The notes below the pieces were generated by a model. The model made no database searches. It saw nothing but the letters and a program-made list of their open reading frames with translations, and was not told the origin of the DNA. From an uncultured Pseudomonadota bacterium (GTDB lineage Bacteria > Pseudomonadota > Alphaproteobacteria > Rs-D84): a stretch of 31,894 nucleotides of DNA. This document shows, piece after piece, positions 15,923 through 24,675 of this stretch (within the stretch, counting starts at the first letter, position 1; each line of letters opens with the position of its first letter). The DNA lies in assembly GCA_900313285.1 (NCBI GenBank), contig OMQP01000004.1, forward strand, positions 1 to 31,894, in the 5' to 3' direction. A program made the translations under genes and the position numbers.

Positions 15923-17998
15923 ATGTCTATGGATTATATGCGTGATTTAAATGATGAACAAAAATTGGCTGTCACTACGGTTGATGGACCTCTTTTGGTG
16001 TTATCAGGCGCAGGAACCGGAAAAACACGCGTGTTAACATCACGTATAGCGCATATATTATATAATGGTTTGGCGCGCCCGTGGGAAATATTGGCATTGA
16101 CATTTACCAATAAAGCGGCAAACGAAATGCGTTTCCGTGTTGCAGGATATAGTGAAATATCACATTTATGTGCTGATTTATGGATGGGGACGTTCCATTC
16201 TATGTGTTTACGCATATTGCGGGCTAATTACGCAACGGCAGGTCTGCGACGTGATTTTTTAATATATGGTGAAGATGACCAAAAATCGGTTCTTAAACGT
16301 GTTATGAATAATTTGGGATTGGACACAAAAGAATATAGTCCATCTGATTGGTTGGATCGTATTTCAAATATCAAAGACAAAGGTGTTTTTGATTTTGACA
16401 AAATGTCATTATCACCAATCGCATCTAAAATATTAAAAGCATATAACGAAGAATTGCAAAATTTAGGTGCGGTCGATTTTGGCGATATTATTTTATTAGT
16501 ATTGAAAATGTTTTCAAAAGATGCTGACGTTTTGCATAAATATCAAAATCAATTTAAATACATTTTAGTTGATGAATTTCAAGATTCCAATGCTGCCCAG
16601 ATGAACCTGTTAAAAATGTTAACAGCGAATAATGACAATCCAAATATCTGTTGTGTTGGTGATGATGACCAATCTATATATTCATGGCGTGGTGCAGAAA
16701 TAAGAAATATTCTTGAATTTGAACAAACATATCCAAAAGCAAAAATAATTCGTTTGGAAACTAATTACAGAAGTACTGGTAATATTTTGGGTGCAGCAAA
16801 TTCGTTAATTAAAAATAATATGGGACGTCTTGGCAAAGATTTACGTGTAGCCCCAGGCGTTGAAATGGGCGAACCTGTTTATGTTATGACGTTGCCATCT
16901 GATTGGGACGAATCGCGTTTTATCGCAGATGCTATTTCAAGAAATGCGAATAATAATTATTCGTTGTTTGCTATCTTAATTCGTGCTGGATCTTTGTCGC
17001 GTACATTTGAAGAAGAGTTTACTCAACGTGGTATCCCATATAAATTGGTTGGTGCGACTAAGTTTTATGACAGGGCAGAAATTCGTGATGCTATTGCATA
17101 TATAAGATTATTGGTTTATCCGTTTGATGATATTTCGTTTGAGCGCGTTATCTCAAAACCAAGACGCGGTTTCGGTGATAGTGCACTTGTTAAATTACGT
17201 GAAACTGGTAAGCATTTAATGGAAGCATTAAAGATAGCAAAATTATCATCTAAACAGAGTATTGCTGCAGATGAATTTTTGAATGCGTTTGATTTCGATT
17301 GGAAAAATTCATCACCAAAAGATGCTGTGCAAACTTTGCTTGAAAGATCTGGTTATTTAAAAATGTGGCGTGAATCAAAAGATATAGATGCCGAAGAGCG
17401 AATTGAACATATTCGTGAACTAATAAACGGGGTTGTTTCAAAATATGATACTTTGCCTGCATTTTTGGAACATGCTGCACTAATGATGACAGACGACAAT
17501 GATAATGAAGTTGACGATAAAAATTTGGTCAGCATTATGACAATTCATGCTGCCAAGGGATTGGAGTTTGATACTGTGTTTTTACCTGCGTGGGAAGAAG
17601 GTATTTTTCCTAATGAAAAAACGACCCAGGAAGGCGATACAGAAGAAGAACGACGTTTGGCATATGTTGCAATTACACGTGCACGTGTGCGTGCTATTAT
17701 TACAAATGCGATGGTGCGAACTGTTTTCGGACAAAGATTGTATCAAAAGCCATCCCGGTTCATTGGTGAAATAGATAAACACTTCACAAATGTAAACGGA
17801 AATGCATATGAAAGAAAAATGTCTAGTTCGGGACCGAAACCCAGAATGCCAAAATCAGAAAGCATGATTGGTAAAATGATCAGCCATAGTGAAATGGGAA
17901 CAGGGGTCGTTATTGCTGAGAACGGGAATATTTTAACAATAGCATTCAAAACACGCGGCATAAAAAATGTCGCACGTGATTTTATCAAATTTATCTAG
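15923..17998 (+). CDS. uvrD: ATP-dependent 3'-5' DNA helicase UvrD/PcrA
   Basis: 691 aa, superfamily 1A helicase, slightly shorter than E. coli UvrD. Motifs in order: Q motif LNDEQ (9-13), Walker A GAGTGKT (29-35), Ia TFTNKAANEM (60-69), II VDEFQDSN (216-223), III GDDDQSIYSWRGAE (246-259), IV ETNYRST (279-285), V TIHAAKGLEFDTVF (about 541-554), VI YVAITRAR (about 584-591). The C-terminus, ISHSEMGTGVV...RDFIKFI, matches the Tudor-like domain of UvrD/PcrA (the family form is HxxFGxGxV) and separates it from Rep. It unwinds DNA in nucleotide excision and mismatch repair and clears proteins from DNA. The start is the first ATG, about 11 bases after the predicted RNA start, with GGAAAA upstream. 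Its stop is one base from the convergent membrane-protein gene. Confidence 0.95.
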   Translation: MSMDYMRDLNDEQKLAVTTVDGPLLVLSGAGTGKTRVLTSRIAHILYNGLARPWEILALTFTNKAANEMRFRVAGYSEISHLCADLWMGTFHSMCLRILRANYATAGLRRDFLIYGEDDQKSVLKRVMNNLGLDTKEYSPSDWLDRISNIKDKGVFDFDKMSLSPIASKILKAYNEELQNLGAVDFGDIILLVLKMFSKDADVLHKYQNQFKYILVDEFQDSNAAQMNLLKMLTANNDNPNICCVGDDDQSIYSWRGAEIRNILEFEQTYPKAKIIRLETNYRSTGNILGAANSLIKNNMGRLGKDLRVAPGVEMGEPVYVMTLPSDWDESRFIADAISRNANNNYSLFAILIRAGSLSRTFEEEFTQRGIPYKLVGATKFYDRAEIRDAIAYIRLLVYPFDDISFERVISKPRRGFGDSALVKLRETGKHLMEALKIAKLSSKQSIAADEFLNAFDFDWKNSSPKDAVQTLLERSGYLKMWRESKDIDAEERIEHIRELINGVVSKYDTLPAFLEHAALMMTDDNDNEVDDKNLVSIMTIHAAKGLEFDTVFLPAWEEGIFPNEKTTQEGDTEEERRLAYVAITRARVRAIITNAMVRTVFGQRLYQKPSRFIGEIDKHFTNVNGNAYERKMSSSGPKPRMPKSESMIGKMISHSEMGTGVVIAENGNILTIAFKTRGIKNVARDFIKFI

Positions 17999-17999
17999 A

Positions 18000-19262
18000 T
18001 TATTTCTTCATCCAATCTTTATATGCTGAATAGCCAAAAGTTTTTATGTCACCCCAAAGGGTCTTTGAATCGTTTTTCAATTTGTCACCAAATGAATTGT
18101 CAATTTTACCACCAAGATCTTCTATGATTTTTTCTGTGCGTCCAGCAATATACAATGTTAAACAAGCGCATAATACAGTTGTCATAGCAGAAGTTGTTGT
18201 CATTTCGTGTACTTTTGTTAAAAGCGCAGCACATATTGCAACAATAATAGATAAAGACACAAAATAAATAGCAGTGTTTATAAATACATATATAACATCG
18301 GATAATTTTTTTGTGTTAAACATTTTAAGAAACCCGTTAAAAACTCGTGCAGCATAATTCTTTTCGGATGTTTCAGGTAACGCTTCAGATAATGCAGTAA
18401 ATGGCAACATAAGTAATGTTAAAAATAAATCTGCGACTATTCCTAATGTCATAAATGCAAATTTAAATATGCATTTAATAAATAATACTATGCACAATCC
18501 ACCAACGGCTATTTCCATTGCACTGTGACCAAAGCCGTGAATCATCCATTTCCATGCTGTACCTGTAGCATGATAGAAAAATACAGATAACCGTCCTGGT
18601 AGACACATGATATTAGCAGCGGTGTTTGCATCTATTAACATTTTATTCCCGCCGGCAGTATTAACATATTGTGTTATCGCATCACAAGTATTAGGTATTT
18701 GAACATTGAATGTTTGTGCAACGGCAGTTAATATAAAATTCGATAAATATGTACCAATGGTAAGTATAGGTGTCATCAGCATTGTGAATATTTTTGCAGG
18801 ACCAATTTCTAATATAATTACCCATGCAACAATTTTTATTCCTTTTTCAAAAATATCATAGAAAACTTTTTTGTAATCAGTTGATTCGCGTATAGTTTTA
18901 TATGCTTCCAGTCCAATCCAAAAAGCATACATAACAAATAAAAACATAATTGTAAAACGTACCAGTGACGTTTTTAATACAACGTCTATGGAAGATAACG
19001 CTTTCATAAAAGCTAATCCAACACGTGTTTCAATTGGTACAAAATCATTAGATTTATATTTTTTTTCAAACCCGTCCTGGAACGCCGTAATATCAGCAGA
19101 CATATTTGTATTGACTTTTTCCATATTGTCTTCTGTTATCCAATTACCATATTCACCAACGTCGCCATACGGAATATTACCGGCAGCAAAAGAAGAGTTG
19201 TGCAAACAAAACACACATAAAATGCAAATTAAAAATTTAGAAAAGATTTTAATGATCTGCAT
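18000..19262 (-). CDS. VirB6/TrbL-like polytopic membrane protein 4 (last in operon)
   Basis: 420 aa. The signal peptide is MQIIKIFSKFLICILCVFC...FA (1-26). A periplasmic stretch with WITEDNMEKVN follows, then about six hydrophobic helices. Core blocks shared with the four neighbours are a first helix LVRFTIMFLFVMYAFWIG; a block FEKGIKIVAWVIILEIGPA then LMTPILTIGTYLSNFIL; a later helix-loop GIVADLFLTLLMLPFTAL; and a cytosolic tail with KTLWGDIKTFGYSAYKDW. This layout fits the VirB6/TrbL family of inner-membrane channel proteins of type IV secretion, but sequence similarity is judged only by eye. The start codon abuts the stop of the upstream gene (TAAATG), with AAAGGAAAA inside that gene's end, so the two are translationally coupled. 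No terminator is visible before the convergent uvrD end. Confidence 0.65.
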   Translation of the reverse strand: MQIIKIFSKFLICILCVFCLHNSSFAAGNIPYGDVGEYGNWITEDNMEKVNTNMSADITAFQDGFEKKYKSNDFVPIETRVGLAFMKALSSIDVVLKTSLVRFTIMFLFVMYAFWIGLEAYKTIRESTDYKKVFYDIFEKGIKIVAWVIILEIGPAKIFTMLMTPILTIGTYLSNFILTAVAQTFNVQIPNTCDAITQYVNTAGGNKMLIDANTAANIMCLPGRLSVFFYHATGTAWKWMIHGFGHSAMEIAVGGLCIVLFIKCIFKFAFMTLGIVADLFLTLLMLPFTALSEALPETSEKNYAARVFNGFLKMFNTKKLSDVIYVFINTAIYFVSLSIIVAICAALLTKVHEMTTTSAMTTVLCACLTLYIAGRTEKIIEDLGGKIDNSFGDKLKNDSKTLWGDIKTFGYSAYKDWMKK

Positions 19263-20729
19263 TTATTTTCCTTTGTTTACTGTGTCCCTGATTTTCATAT
19301 AAGTATTTACAGGTGCGTTAAATGTGGTTTTGCCAATATTTTTAACCCATTCTGCATAATCAAATGTTTCTTTTTTCTCTTTGTCCATATTTAGTAATTT
19401 ATCAATCTTTGGTGAAACAATCCATAAATAAAGGAAGAATATGCAAATCATGTTTATCAAGAAATCAAATCCGTCATCCATAAAATCAAATGCGCCTGGA
19501 TATCTGGCTTCTACCATGTTGCGTTGAGTTGTAAAACATGAAACAAATTTGTCCTTGTCCATTTCTCCATTTATCAAAGACACCTTTTCACATGTTGAAA
19601 ATACATTCAATACGGACATTGTTTTTGCGTCCATATTTTCTGTTCCAATATCACCAAGAAGTGGAGGTAATATTGTAGTAAAACCGTCTTCTGGTCCCGG
19701 GTATGTTTGGTCGGCTGAGAAAAATACAACTGCATATATTATTGTAATTTTTAAACTGATTTTTAATATGCTTATTGCAGAATTTATTAACATATCTATG
19801 GCGGTATTCATAACATTTTTGGCAATCCCCCATACTTGTTCAAATGCGGCAGCTGCAATCATCAAAGGCATAAATATAATTATAAATATCAATTTAAATA
19901 TGACCCCAAGGATTTGGAAGAACAAATTAAAACCAATAATTAAAAATATAATTACCAATGCAAGTCCCGCCAGCCACGTAAATACACCGCCAGAGTCACC
20001 ATCAAGATTCAACCATGAATAATTCATCAGCGCAAAACCACCCCCAGCGCCAGCTAACATAACAGCATTAAGGTTTCCAATGACACACATGAATGGATGA
20101 AGAACAGGTGTTAAAATATCTTCATCTTTTGTCGCAACATCTGGAATGTTACAATTTGCGCCACTTATCACACCTGTCGCCATCATAGATAATTCAGAAC
20201 CAACATACATAACAGGTGCGACTATTAAATTTGTTGTTGCACGCAATGTGGCTGTTCCTGACCAGTTTATAGCACCAATTAATACACCAGCAATTATAAC
20301 GCGTAAACCTGTTCTCCAAACTTTTTCAAACCATTTGCTGAAATCAAGTTTCGGTTCTTTGTCTGTTAAATCTTTGATGTCTTTAGATGTGGCCTGTTCC
20401 TGAATATATTTTAATGTGTGAAAAATAATGAATATCCCAAAACCAATGGCCATCAATATCCATAAATTATGAACTATGCCGGTCCAGAACATTTCTGTAG
20501 CGCGTCCCAACACCGCAAACAATTCGCCAATATATCCACATAGAAAGCAACCGTTTGCAGTTGCAATATTACCGTTTTCGACACCTATTTGTTGTAAAAA
20601 AGTACTGACATTTGTATATGATAAAGCTGCGCCACCAATAGAGGATGATAAATACCAAATACCAATCCCTAACGCAATTGCGCCCATTAAAACTTTTAAA
20701 CCCTTTTCAATAAGCCACTTTTTTATCAT
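19263..20729 (-). CDS. VirB6/TrbL-like polytopic membrane protein 3
   Basis: 488 aa, the longest of the five. There is no cleavable signal; the N-terminal helix is VLMGAIALGIGIWYLSSSIGG. A Cys pair, CFLC (about residues 61-64), stands before the helix NLWILMAIGFGIFIIFHTL, at the same place as CWTC in two paralogues. Shared blocks follow: VWRTGLRVIIAGVLIGAINW, LIVAPVMYVGSELSMM, then LGVIFKLIFIIIFMPLMIAA and a long helix of alternating AISILKISLKITIIYAVVFF. A periplasmic or cytosolic loop (about 320-400) contains CEKVSLINGEMDKDKFVSC. The C-terminal tail is amphipathic (YAEWVKNIGKTTF...). The gene lies 33 bases after the upstream gene and has AAAGGAAAA 11 bases before its ATG. Interpretation as a VirB6/TrbL channel-type protein is inference from topology and paralogy. 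Confidence 0.65.
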   Translation of the reverse strand: MIKKWLIEKGLKVLMGAIALGIGIWYLSSSIGGAALSYTNVSTFLQQIGVENGNIATANGCFLCGYIGELFAVLGRATEMFWTGIVHNLWILMAIGFGIFIIFHTLKYIQEQATSKDIKDLTDKEPKLDFSKWFEKVWRTGLRVIIAGVLIGAINWSGTATLRATTNLIVAPVMYVGSELSMMATGVISGANCNIPDVATKDEDILTPVLHPFMCVIGNLNAVMLAGAGGGFALMNYSWLNLDGDSGGVFTWLAGLALVIIFLIIGFNLFFQILGVIFKLIFIIIFMPLMIAAAAFEQVWGIAKNVMNTAIDMLINSAISILKISLKITIIYAVVFFSADQTYPGPEDGFTTILPPLLGDIGTENMDAKTMSVLNVFSTCEKVSLINGEMDKDKFVSCFTTQRNMVEARYPGAFDFMDDGFDFLINMICIFFLYLWIVSPKIDKLLNMDKEKKETFDYAEWVKNIGKTTFNAPVNTYMKIRDTVNKGK

Positions 20730-20762
20730 TTTATTTGTTTTTCCTTTGTCGGCATTTGCGCT

Positions 20763-21935
20763 TTATTTTGGTTTTACAGATTCTGGGTTGATAATTGTTT
20801 TTGCCAGATTTTTAGCCTGACCTGCAACAATATTTGTTAATTTCCAAGTGTTTTTACCCATCTCTTCTGACAACGAAGTGTCTTGTTTTACGTTGAAGGC
20901 ATCTAATACTTTCTTGGTTATATCTGGTATTTGATCTGCTATATCTCGTATAATATATACTAACACAATTGCACCAGCAAAAGTTATTTGCATAGCATCA
21001 GAATTTTCCAAATCTAAATTAAATATTGATGTAGTAGAAATTTGTGCAGAATTTGGATCTATGCCATTTGAACTTAAATATCCGCTGATAATTAACATGA
21101 TAATTGTATATGTTAAAATTGTTGCGCCAACAGATGCGATTGCATCAACTAATTTTTTTATTTGTCCGCCACCTAAATTGCCCCCAAGTTTTTTCATCCA
21201 GCCAGGTGCTGCAGATGCATCTTTGAATATGAAAAACACAATAGATAATGGAAAAAAGAAAGCAAACATCGTCATTGCAACAATAATGTCCATGAAGCAA
21301 TAAGAATAGATAACAAACAGTCGTACAAAATTGTAGGTTAAATACATCCCAATAAAGAAAACAATAATATGACGGATAAGTGCGCCTATGCCAAGTAATG
21401 CACTTATAGAAAAGGCGTCGTCCATAATTTTAAAACCAAATTTTATATAAAATTGAAAATTGCTTATACTTGATTGAATCAGTTTTAATAATGTATCACG
21501 TAATTGCGGATTAAAAAATCCATCGTCACTAAGTTTAATTGCCTGATAATTATCGGGTATAACATAATCAGCTGGCAACATGGACTGAGAATATTGCAAT
21601 GTAATTTCTGCAACTGGTTCAAGAGTAATTGTTGATATTAAATGTGGAACCATCAAACCTGCGCTTAACAATGACAGTGCAATTAAAGATTTTATTATCA
21701 CAGGTTTTACACTTTTTTGCAGAAAAGGATCTGCAGAACCACTTTTTATGTTTTCCCAAACAGCGTTTGCAATATAAAATGCAAATAAAACACAAAAGAT
21801 AATAACACTAAACAGAGTCAATCTTTGATATATGGCAGCAACGGAATCAGAAATAATCGCAAACAAAACATCAAACACAGGACATGTCCAACATTGTGCG
21901 CTGCTTTCTATTAAAGAATTTGCTAATTCTTGCAT
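20763..21935 (-). CDS. VirB6/TrbL-like polytopic membrane protein 2
   Basis: 390 aa. The N-terminus is not a signal peptide: it begins MQELANSLIESSAQCWTC, then PVFDVLFAIISDSVAAIYQR and the helix LTLFSVIIFCVLFAFYIANAVW. The CWTC motif (15-18) is identical to that of the divergent paralogue at 23315 and is followed by a similar sequence there (CWTCQIFSDVMISMS). Shared core: VKPVIIKSLIALSLLSAG, LISTITLEPVAEITL, a helix pair IVAMTMFAFFFPLSIVFF, and a Gly-rich loop KKLGGNLGGGQIKKLVDA in place of the usual aromatic loop. The tail is NTWKLTNIVAGQAKNLAKTI. It starts 6 bases after the previous gene's stop, with AGGGAAA upstream, so it is operonic and coupled. Confidence 0.65.
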   Translation of the reverse strand: MQELANSLIESSAQCWTCPVFDVLFAIISDSVAAIYQRLTLFSVIIFCVLFAFYIANAVWENIKSGSADPFLQKSVKPVIIKSLIALSLLSAGLMVPHLISTITLEPVAEITLQYSQSMLPADYVIPDNYQAIKLSDDGFFNPQLRDTLLKLIQSSISNFQFYIKFGFKIMDDAFSISALLGIGALIRHIIVFFIGMYLTYNFVRLFVIYSYCFMDIIVAMTMFAFFFPLSIVFFIFKDASAAPGWMKKLGGNLGGGQIKKLVDAIASVGATILTYTIIMLIISGYLSSNGIDPNSAQISTTSIFNLDLENSDAMQITFAGAIVLVYIIRDIADQIPDITKKVLDAFNVKQDTSLSEEMGKNTWKLTNIVAGQAKNLAKTIINPESVKPK

Positions 21936-21941
21936 TGTTTT

Positions 21942-23246
21942 TTATTTCCCTGTTACTTTTTTTACACCACCAATAATATCTTTTACTGTACCTGGGGTTG
22001 CTTTTACTTTTCCCCACACGGTTTTTGCATCGCCTGTTACAGTGTCATAAAGTTTAGTTGATACGCCTTTTGTGTAATCTTTCAATTTTTGACGTGTCAT
22101 ATCGAATATGTTTTGCATCAAGAAAAATGTTAGAATTGAAGATATCCATAACATAGAATGTTGTCCGAAATTCATACCAGAATTTGTGACTGTAGGAATA
22201 TTTGTCGTAGATATTCCACCTGCTGCGGCCACAAATACAGATGATGACCAATTGAATAAAGCGCTGACAACGGCAATGTTTACACACAATATGAATGCGC
22301 ACGCTATCATTGTTATAACTAATTTTTTCAATGCGTCTATTATTTGACTGAAAGCAGGTAAAATATCAAACCATTTATCAGATTTTTTTGCAACCCATGC
22401 TAAAACGTTAAATGGGTACATAATCAGTGACAAACAAAAATCAAATATGGCCCGAATAATCAGTAATGCCATGAATAAATTTGACGCAACAAATGCAAAT
22501 ATTAAAAGGATACCTGTTATTACATTTAGTATATCTGCACCACCGTGCGGTACAGGCACCATTAACCCACGCAATCCAGATTTTAAAAATCCAAATCCAT
22601 ATTTAATGATTTTATTGTTTTCTTTTGAAATTGCGTGTACTGGTTGTACAAGAAAATCACAGCTGTTTTTTGATATCCATCCTGAATCTGTAACAGAAGC
22701 AGGACAAACAGGACCATCAAATTTTACTGTATCTGAATTTGTTATTGTTTTGAAAATACCACGAGTATAGATAGAACCGAATTCAAGGAAAGGGTCAACA
22801 AGTACATTTGTTATATAAACAGGTTTTATAGGTAATAAAATAACAGCTGCGATTATTGCACGTAAACATGGTTTTAATACATTTTCTGCAATTGAAAATC
22901 CATCGGCTTTGCCATCCCACATTTCACCGCCACCGGTGAAACCAAAAAATGACAGCCAATCTTTTGGTAAATACATTTTTATCAAATACAACACAATATA
23001 AAATCCTGCAAAAGCATAAATGCAGATATAAATAAGTCCGGTTCCGTTTCCAACAAAGAATTTATAAAGAGATGTTGCGATGTTCATCATTGTTTCAAGA
23101 ACCAATGGAACAAATGGTGAAAGATCATACGAATCAATTATACCAGCGTGCGCAGGTTGGGAAACAAAACATAATATCAACAATGGCCAAAACATTATTT
23201 GACCACAATTAACCAGTCGTGAAAACACCGATTTTAATATGTGCAT
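21942..23246 (-). CDS. VirB6/TrbL-like polytopic membrane protein 1 (first in operon)
   Basis: 434 aa. Signal peptide of about 34 residues ending SQPAHA. Next, FVPLVLETMMNIATSLYKFF and the helix IYICIYAFAGFYIVLYLIKM, then LKPCLRAIIAAVILLPIKP and ITNVLVDPFLEFGSIYTRGIF, which match the conserved block of the paralogues. A periplasmic loop has two Cys (PVCPASVTD..., SCDFLVQPVH). A later block, RAIFDFCLSLIMYPFNVLAW, and helix VITMIACAFILCVNIAVVSAL precede a cytosolic tail with KTVWGKVKATPGTVKDIIGG. Four genes follow head to tail from here to 18000. GAGAGAG lies just before the ATG and an extended -10 lies 27 bases upstream. VirB6 proteins form the inner-membrane pore of type IV secretion; family membership here is inferred from topology. 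Confidence 0.65.
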   Translation of the reverse strand: MHILKSVFSRLVNCGQIMFWPLLILCFVSQPAHAGIIDSYDLSPFVPLVLETMMNIATSLYKFFVGNGTGLIYICIYAFAGFYIVLYLIKMYLPKDWLSFFGFTGGGEMWDGKADGFSIAENVLKPCLRAIIAAVILLPIKPVYITNVLVDPFLEFGSIYTRGIFKTITNSDTVKFDGPVCPASVTDSGWISKNSCDFLVQPVHAISKENNKIIKYGFGFLKSGLRGLMVPVPHGGADILNVITGILLIFAFVASNLFMALLIIRAIFDFCLSLIMYPFNVLAWVAKKSDKWFDILPAFSQIIDALKKLVITMIACAFILCVNIAVVSALFNWSSSVFVAAAGGISTTNIPTVTNSGMNFGQHSMLWISSILTFFLMQNIFDMTRQKLKDYTKGVSTKLYDTVTGDAKTVWGKVKATPGTVKDIIGGVKKVTGK

Positions 23247-23273
23247 TCTCTCTCGTAAATAATTTATAATTGA

Positions 23274-23282
23274 ATTATATCA
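23274..23282 (-). promoter_or_regulatory. Extended -10 promoter of the four-gene VirB6-like operon
   Basis: The minus strand reads TGATATAAT (23282-23274). No clear -35 was seen. RNA would start near 23267, giving a leader of about 20 bases that carries the GAGAGA ribosome-binding site of the first gene. Confidence 0.55.
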
Positions 23283-23298
23283 CATTTATAATAATTTG

Positions 23299-23307
23299 TG
23301 GTATAAT
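23299..23307 (+). promoter_or_regulatory. Extended -10 promoter immediately before the divergent VirB6-like gene
   Basis: TGGTATAAT (23299-23307), then 7 bases, then ATG 23315. RNA start would fall at or next to the A of the start codon, so the transcript is probably leaderless. No Shine-Dalgarno is present. Confidence 0.6.
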
Positions 23308-23314
23308 TAAAATC

Positions 23315-24610
23315 ATGAAAGTGTTAAAAAAATTTTGGATGGCTTTAATTGCGTTTATGCCAATATCAGCAAGTGGGGTTGCTCCACTCGTTATTGGTGG
23401 TTTAATTGCTGGTGGTGTTGGAATAATTGGTGTTTCTATATGGCGAAATCTGGCACCAGTTGATATGAAGCAGGCATTTGATTTCTTTTCGTCATGTTGG
23501 ACATGCCAGATTTTTTCTGATGTGATGATTTCTATGTCAACTCTATTACCAGGGGTTTATCGTGCAATTGGTCATGTTGTAATTCCTATGACGGCGACAC
23601 TTTTGGCGGTTCTTGTTGCATGGCGATTGGCCCAGGGATATTTTAATGGGAAACAAGAAGAAGCATCAAAATTGATTGGTAATTTTGGGGCATATGTTGT
23701 CAAACTTGCGTTTGTAATTGGTTTGCTGTTGATACCTTTGCCACGTTTAATAACAAGTGTTTTGATAGAACCTGCATTAACAGTAGGGACATCTCTTGAT
23801 TATATCGTCAGTGATAATGATAAATTTTCTGAATGCATGGTTGCAACAGCCGTTGGGGATCCGGTATCTATATCTTCAGAAGCCGCCTCATATGGTGCTT
23901 TTTCTCCGAAATTAAGACATCAGTTGGCATGTGAAGTTGCAAATATACATCAAATTACTGGACTTGGTATGTCAGTTGGTTGGACTTTGATGAATATGGC
24001 TTTTGATTCAGATTATATGCATAAAATTTTATCACTTGTTCCTATATTCCCTAATGTTCCAATCTTTTTTGGCGGGCTTTTAATATTAGTTTTGTATTTT
24101 ATGGCACTTTTGCCAATACCATTATATTTCTTGGAAGTATTTATAAAATTATCTATGGATTTGATAATGTTGCCTTTGATGTTAATGGCATGGGTTTTTG
24201 ATGAAGATGGATTTGCAATATTCCCAAAAGGTGGACAAGCGATTCGTCAAATGATAGATGATGTGATCAAAGCAATGGTTGGAATAGGGCTGACTGTGGT
24301 GTTTTTAACTTTCTCTATAATGTTTTTAAATGCTGCTTTTGGAACATGGGGTGGCGCCAGTGTTTTGCAAACAGCAATAGAACAAAACGATTCGAAATTT
24401 TTGCTGGATGGCTTGATGATGCAGAATGACAGCATAATCACTGTAATTTTGATGGGTATATTTATTGCCATGTTTATGACCATGATTCCGCAACTTACAT
24501 CAATGTTATTCAACATAAAAATATCAGATAAATACTATAAAACGGCACAAGATGATATGAATCTTATGTGGAAAAACCTTAAAAAGTGGGCATCAGCAAT
24601 AAAAAAATAA
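23315..24610 (+). CDS. VirB6/TrbL-like polytopic membrane protein 5 (divergent)
   Basis: 431 aa from ATG 23315; the frame is open to 23270, but the promoter lies in that stretch. The N-terminus, MKVLKKFWMALIAFMPISASG, is a signal or anchor helix, followed by a Gly-rich helix LVIGGLIAGGVGIIGVSI. Then come DFFSSCWTCQIFSDVMISMS (CWTC near residue 55), helix VIPMTATLLAVLVAWRLAQGY, AYVVKLAFVIGLLLIPLPR, LITSVLIEPALTVGTSLDYI, and FIKLSMDLIMLPLMLMAWVF with an aromatic/Gly loop. The tail is DMNLMWKNLKKWASAIKK. Every block is matched in order in the minus-strand operon, most closely in the 390-aa protein. It is transcribed alone from its own promoter, and no hairpin terminator follows. Channel function of VirB6 type is inferred. 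Confidence 0.65.
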   Translation: MKVLKKFWMALIAFMPISASGVAPLVIGGLIAGGVGIIGVSIWRNLAPVDMKQAFDFFSSCWTCQIFSDVMISMSTLLPGVYRAIGHVVIPMTATLLAVLVAWRLAQGYFNGKQEEASKLIGNFGAYVVKLAFVIGLLLIPLPRLITSVLIEPALTVGTSLDYIVSDNDKFSECMVATAVGDPVSISSEAASYGAFSPKLRHQLACEVANIHQITGLGMSVGWTLMNMAFDSDYMHKILSLVPIFPNVPIFFGGLLILVLYFMALLPIPLYFLEVFIKLSMDLIMLPLMLMAWVFDEDGFAIFPKGGQAIRQMIDDVIKAMVGIGLTVVFLTFSIMFLNAAFGTWGGASVLQTAIEQNDSKFLLDGLMMQNDSIITVILMGIFIAMFMTMIPQLTSMLFNIKISDKYYKTAQDDMNLMWKNLKKWASAIKK

Positions 24611-24661
24611 AAAATCAAGTGGTTTATTTAACAAAGTGCCCTTTTTTATTTAAACCGAATC

Positions 24662-24670
24662 TGATATAAT
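24662..24670 (+). promoter_or_regulatory. Extended -10 promoter of the 170-aa gene
   Basis: TGATATAAT (24662-24670) with a T-run where a -35 would be. The start codon follows after 5 bases (GTG) or 8 bases (ATG), which implies a leaderless or nearly leaderless mRNA. Confidence 0.55.
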
Positions 24671-24675
24671 TCACA

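Noticed and set aside
19549..22770. Plus-strand frames opposite the VirB6-like genes
   Set aside because: They are reverse-complement shadows of hydrophobic coding sequence.
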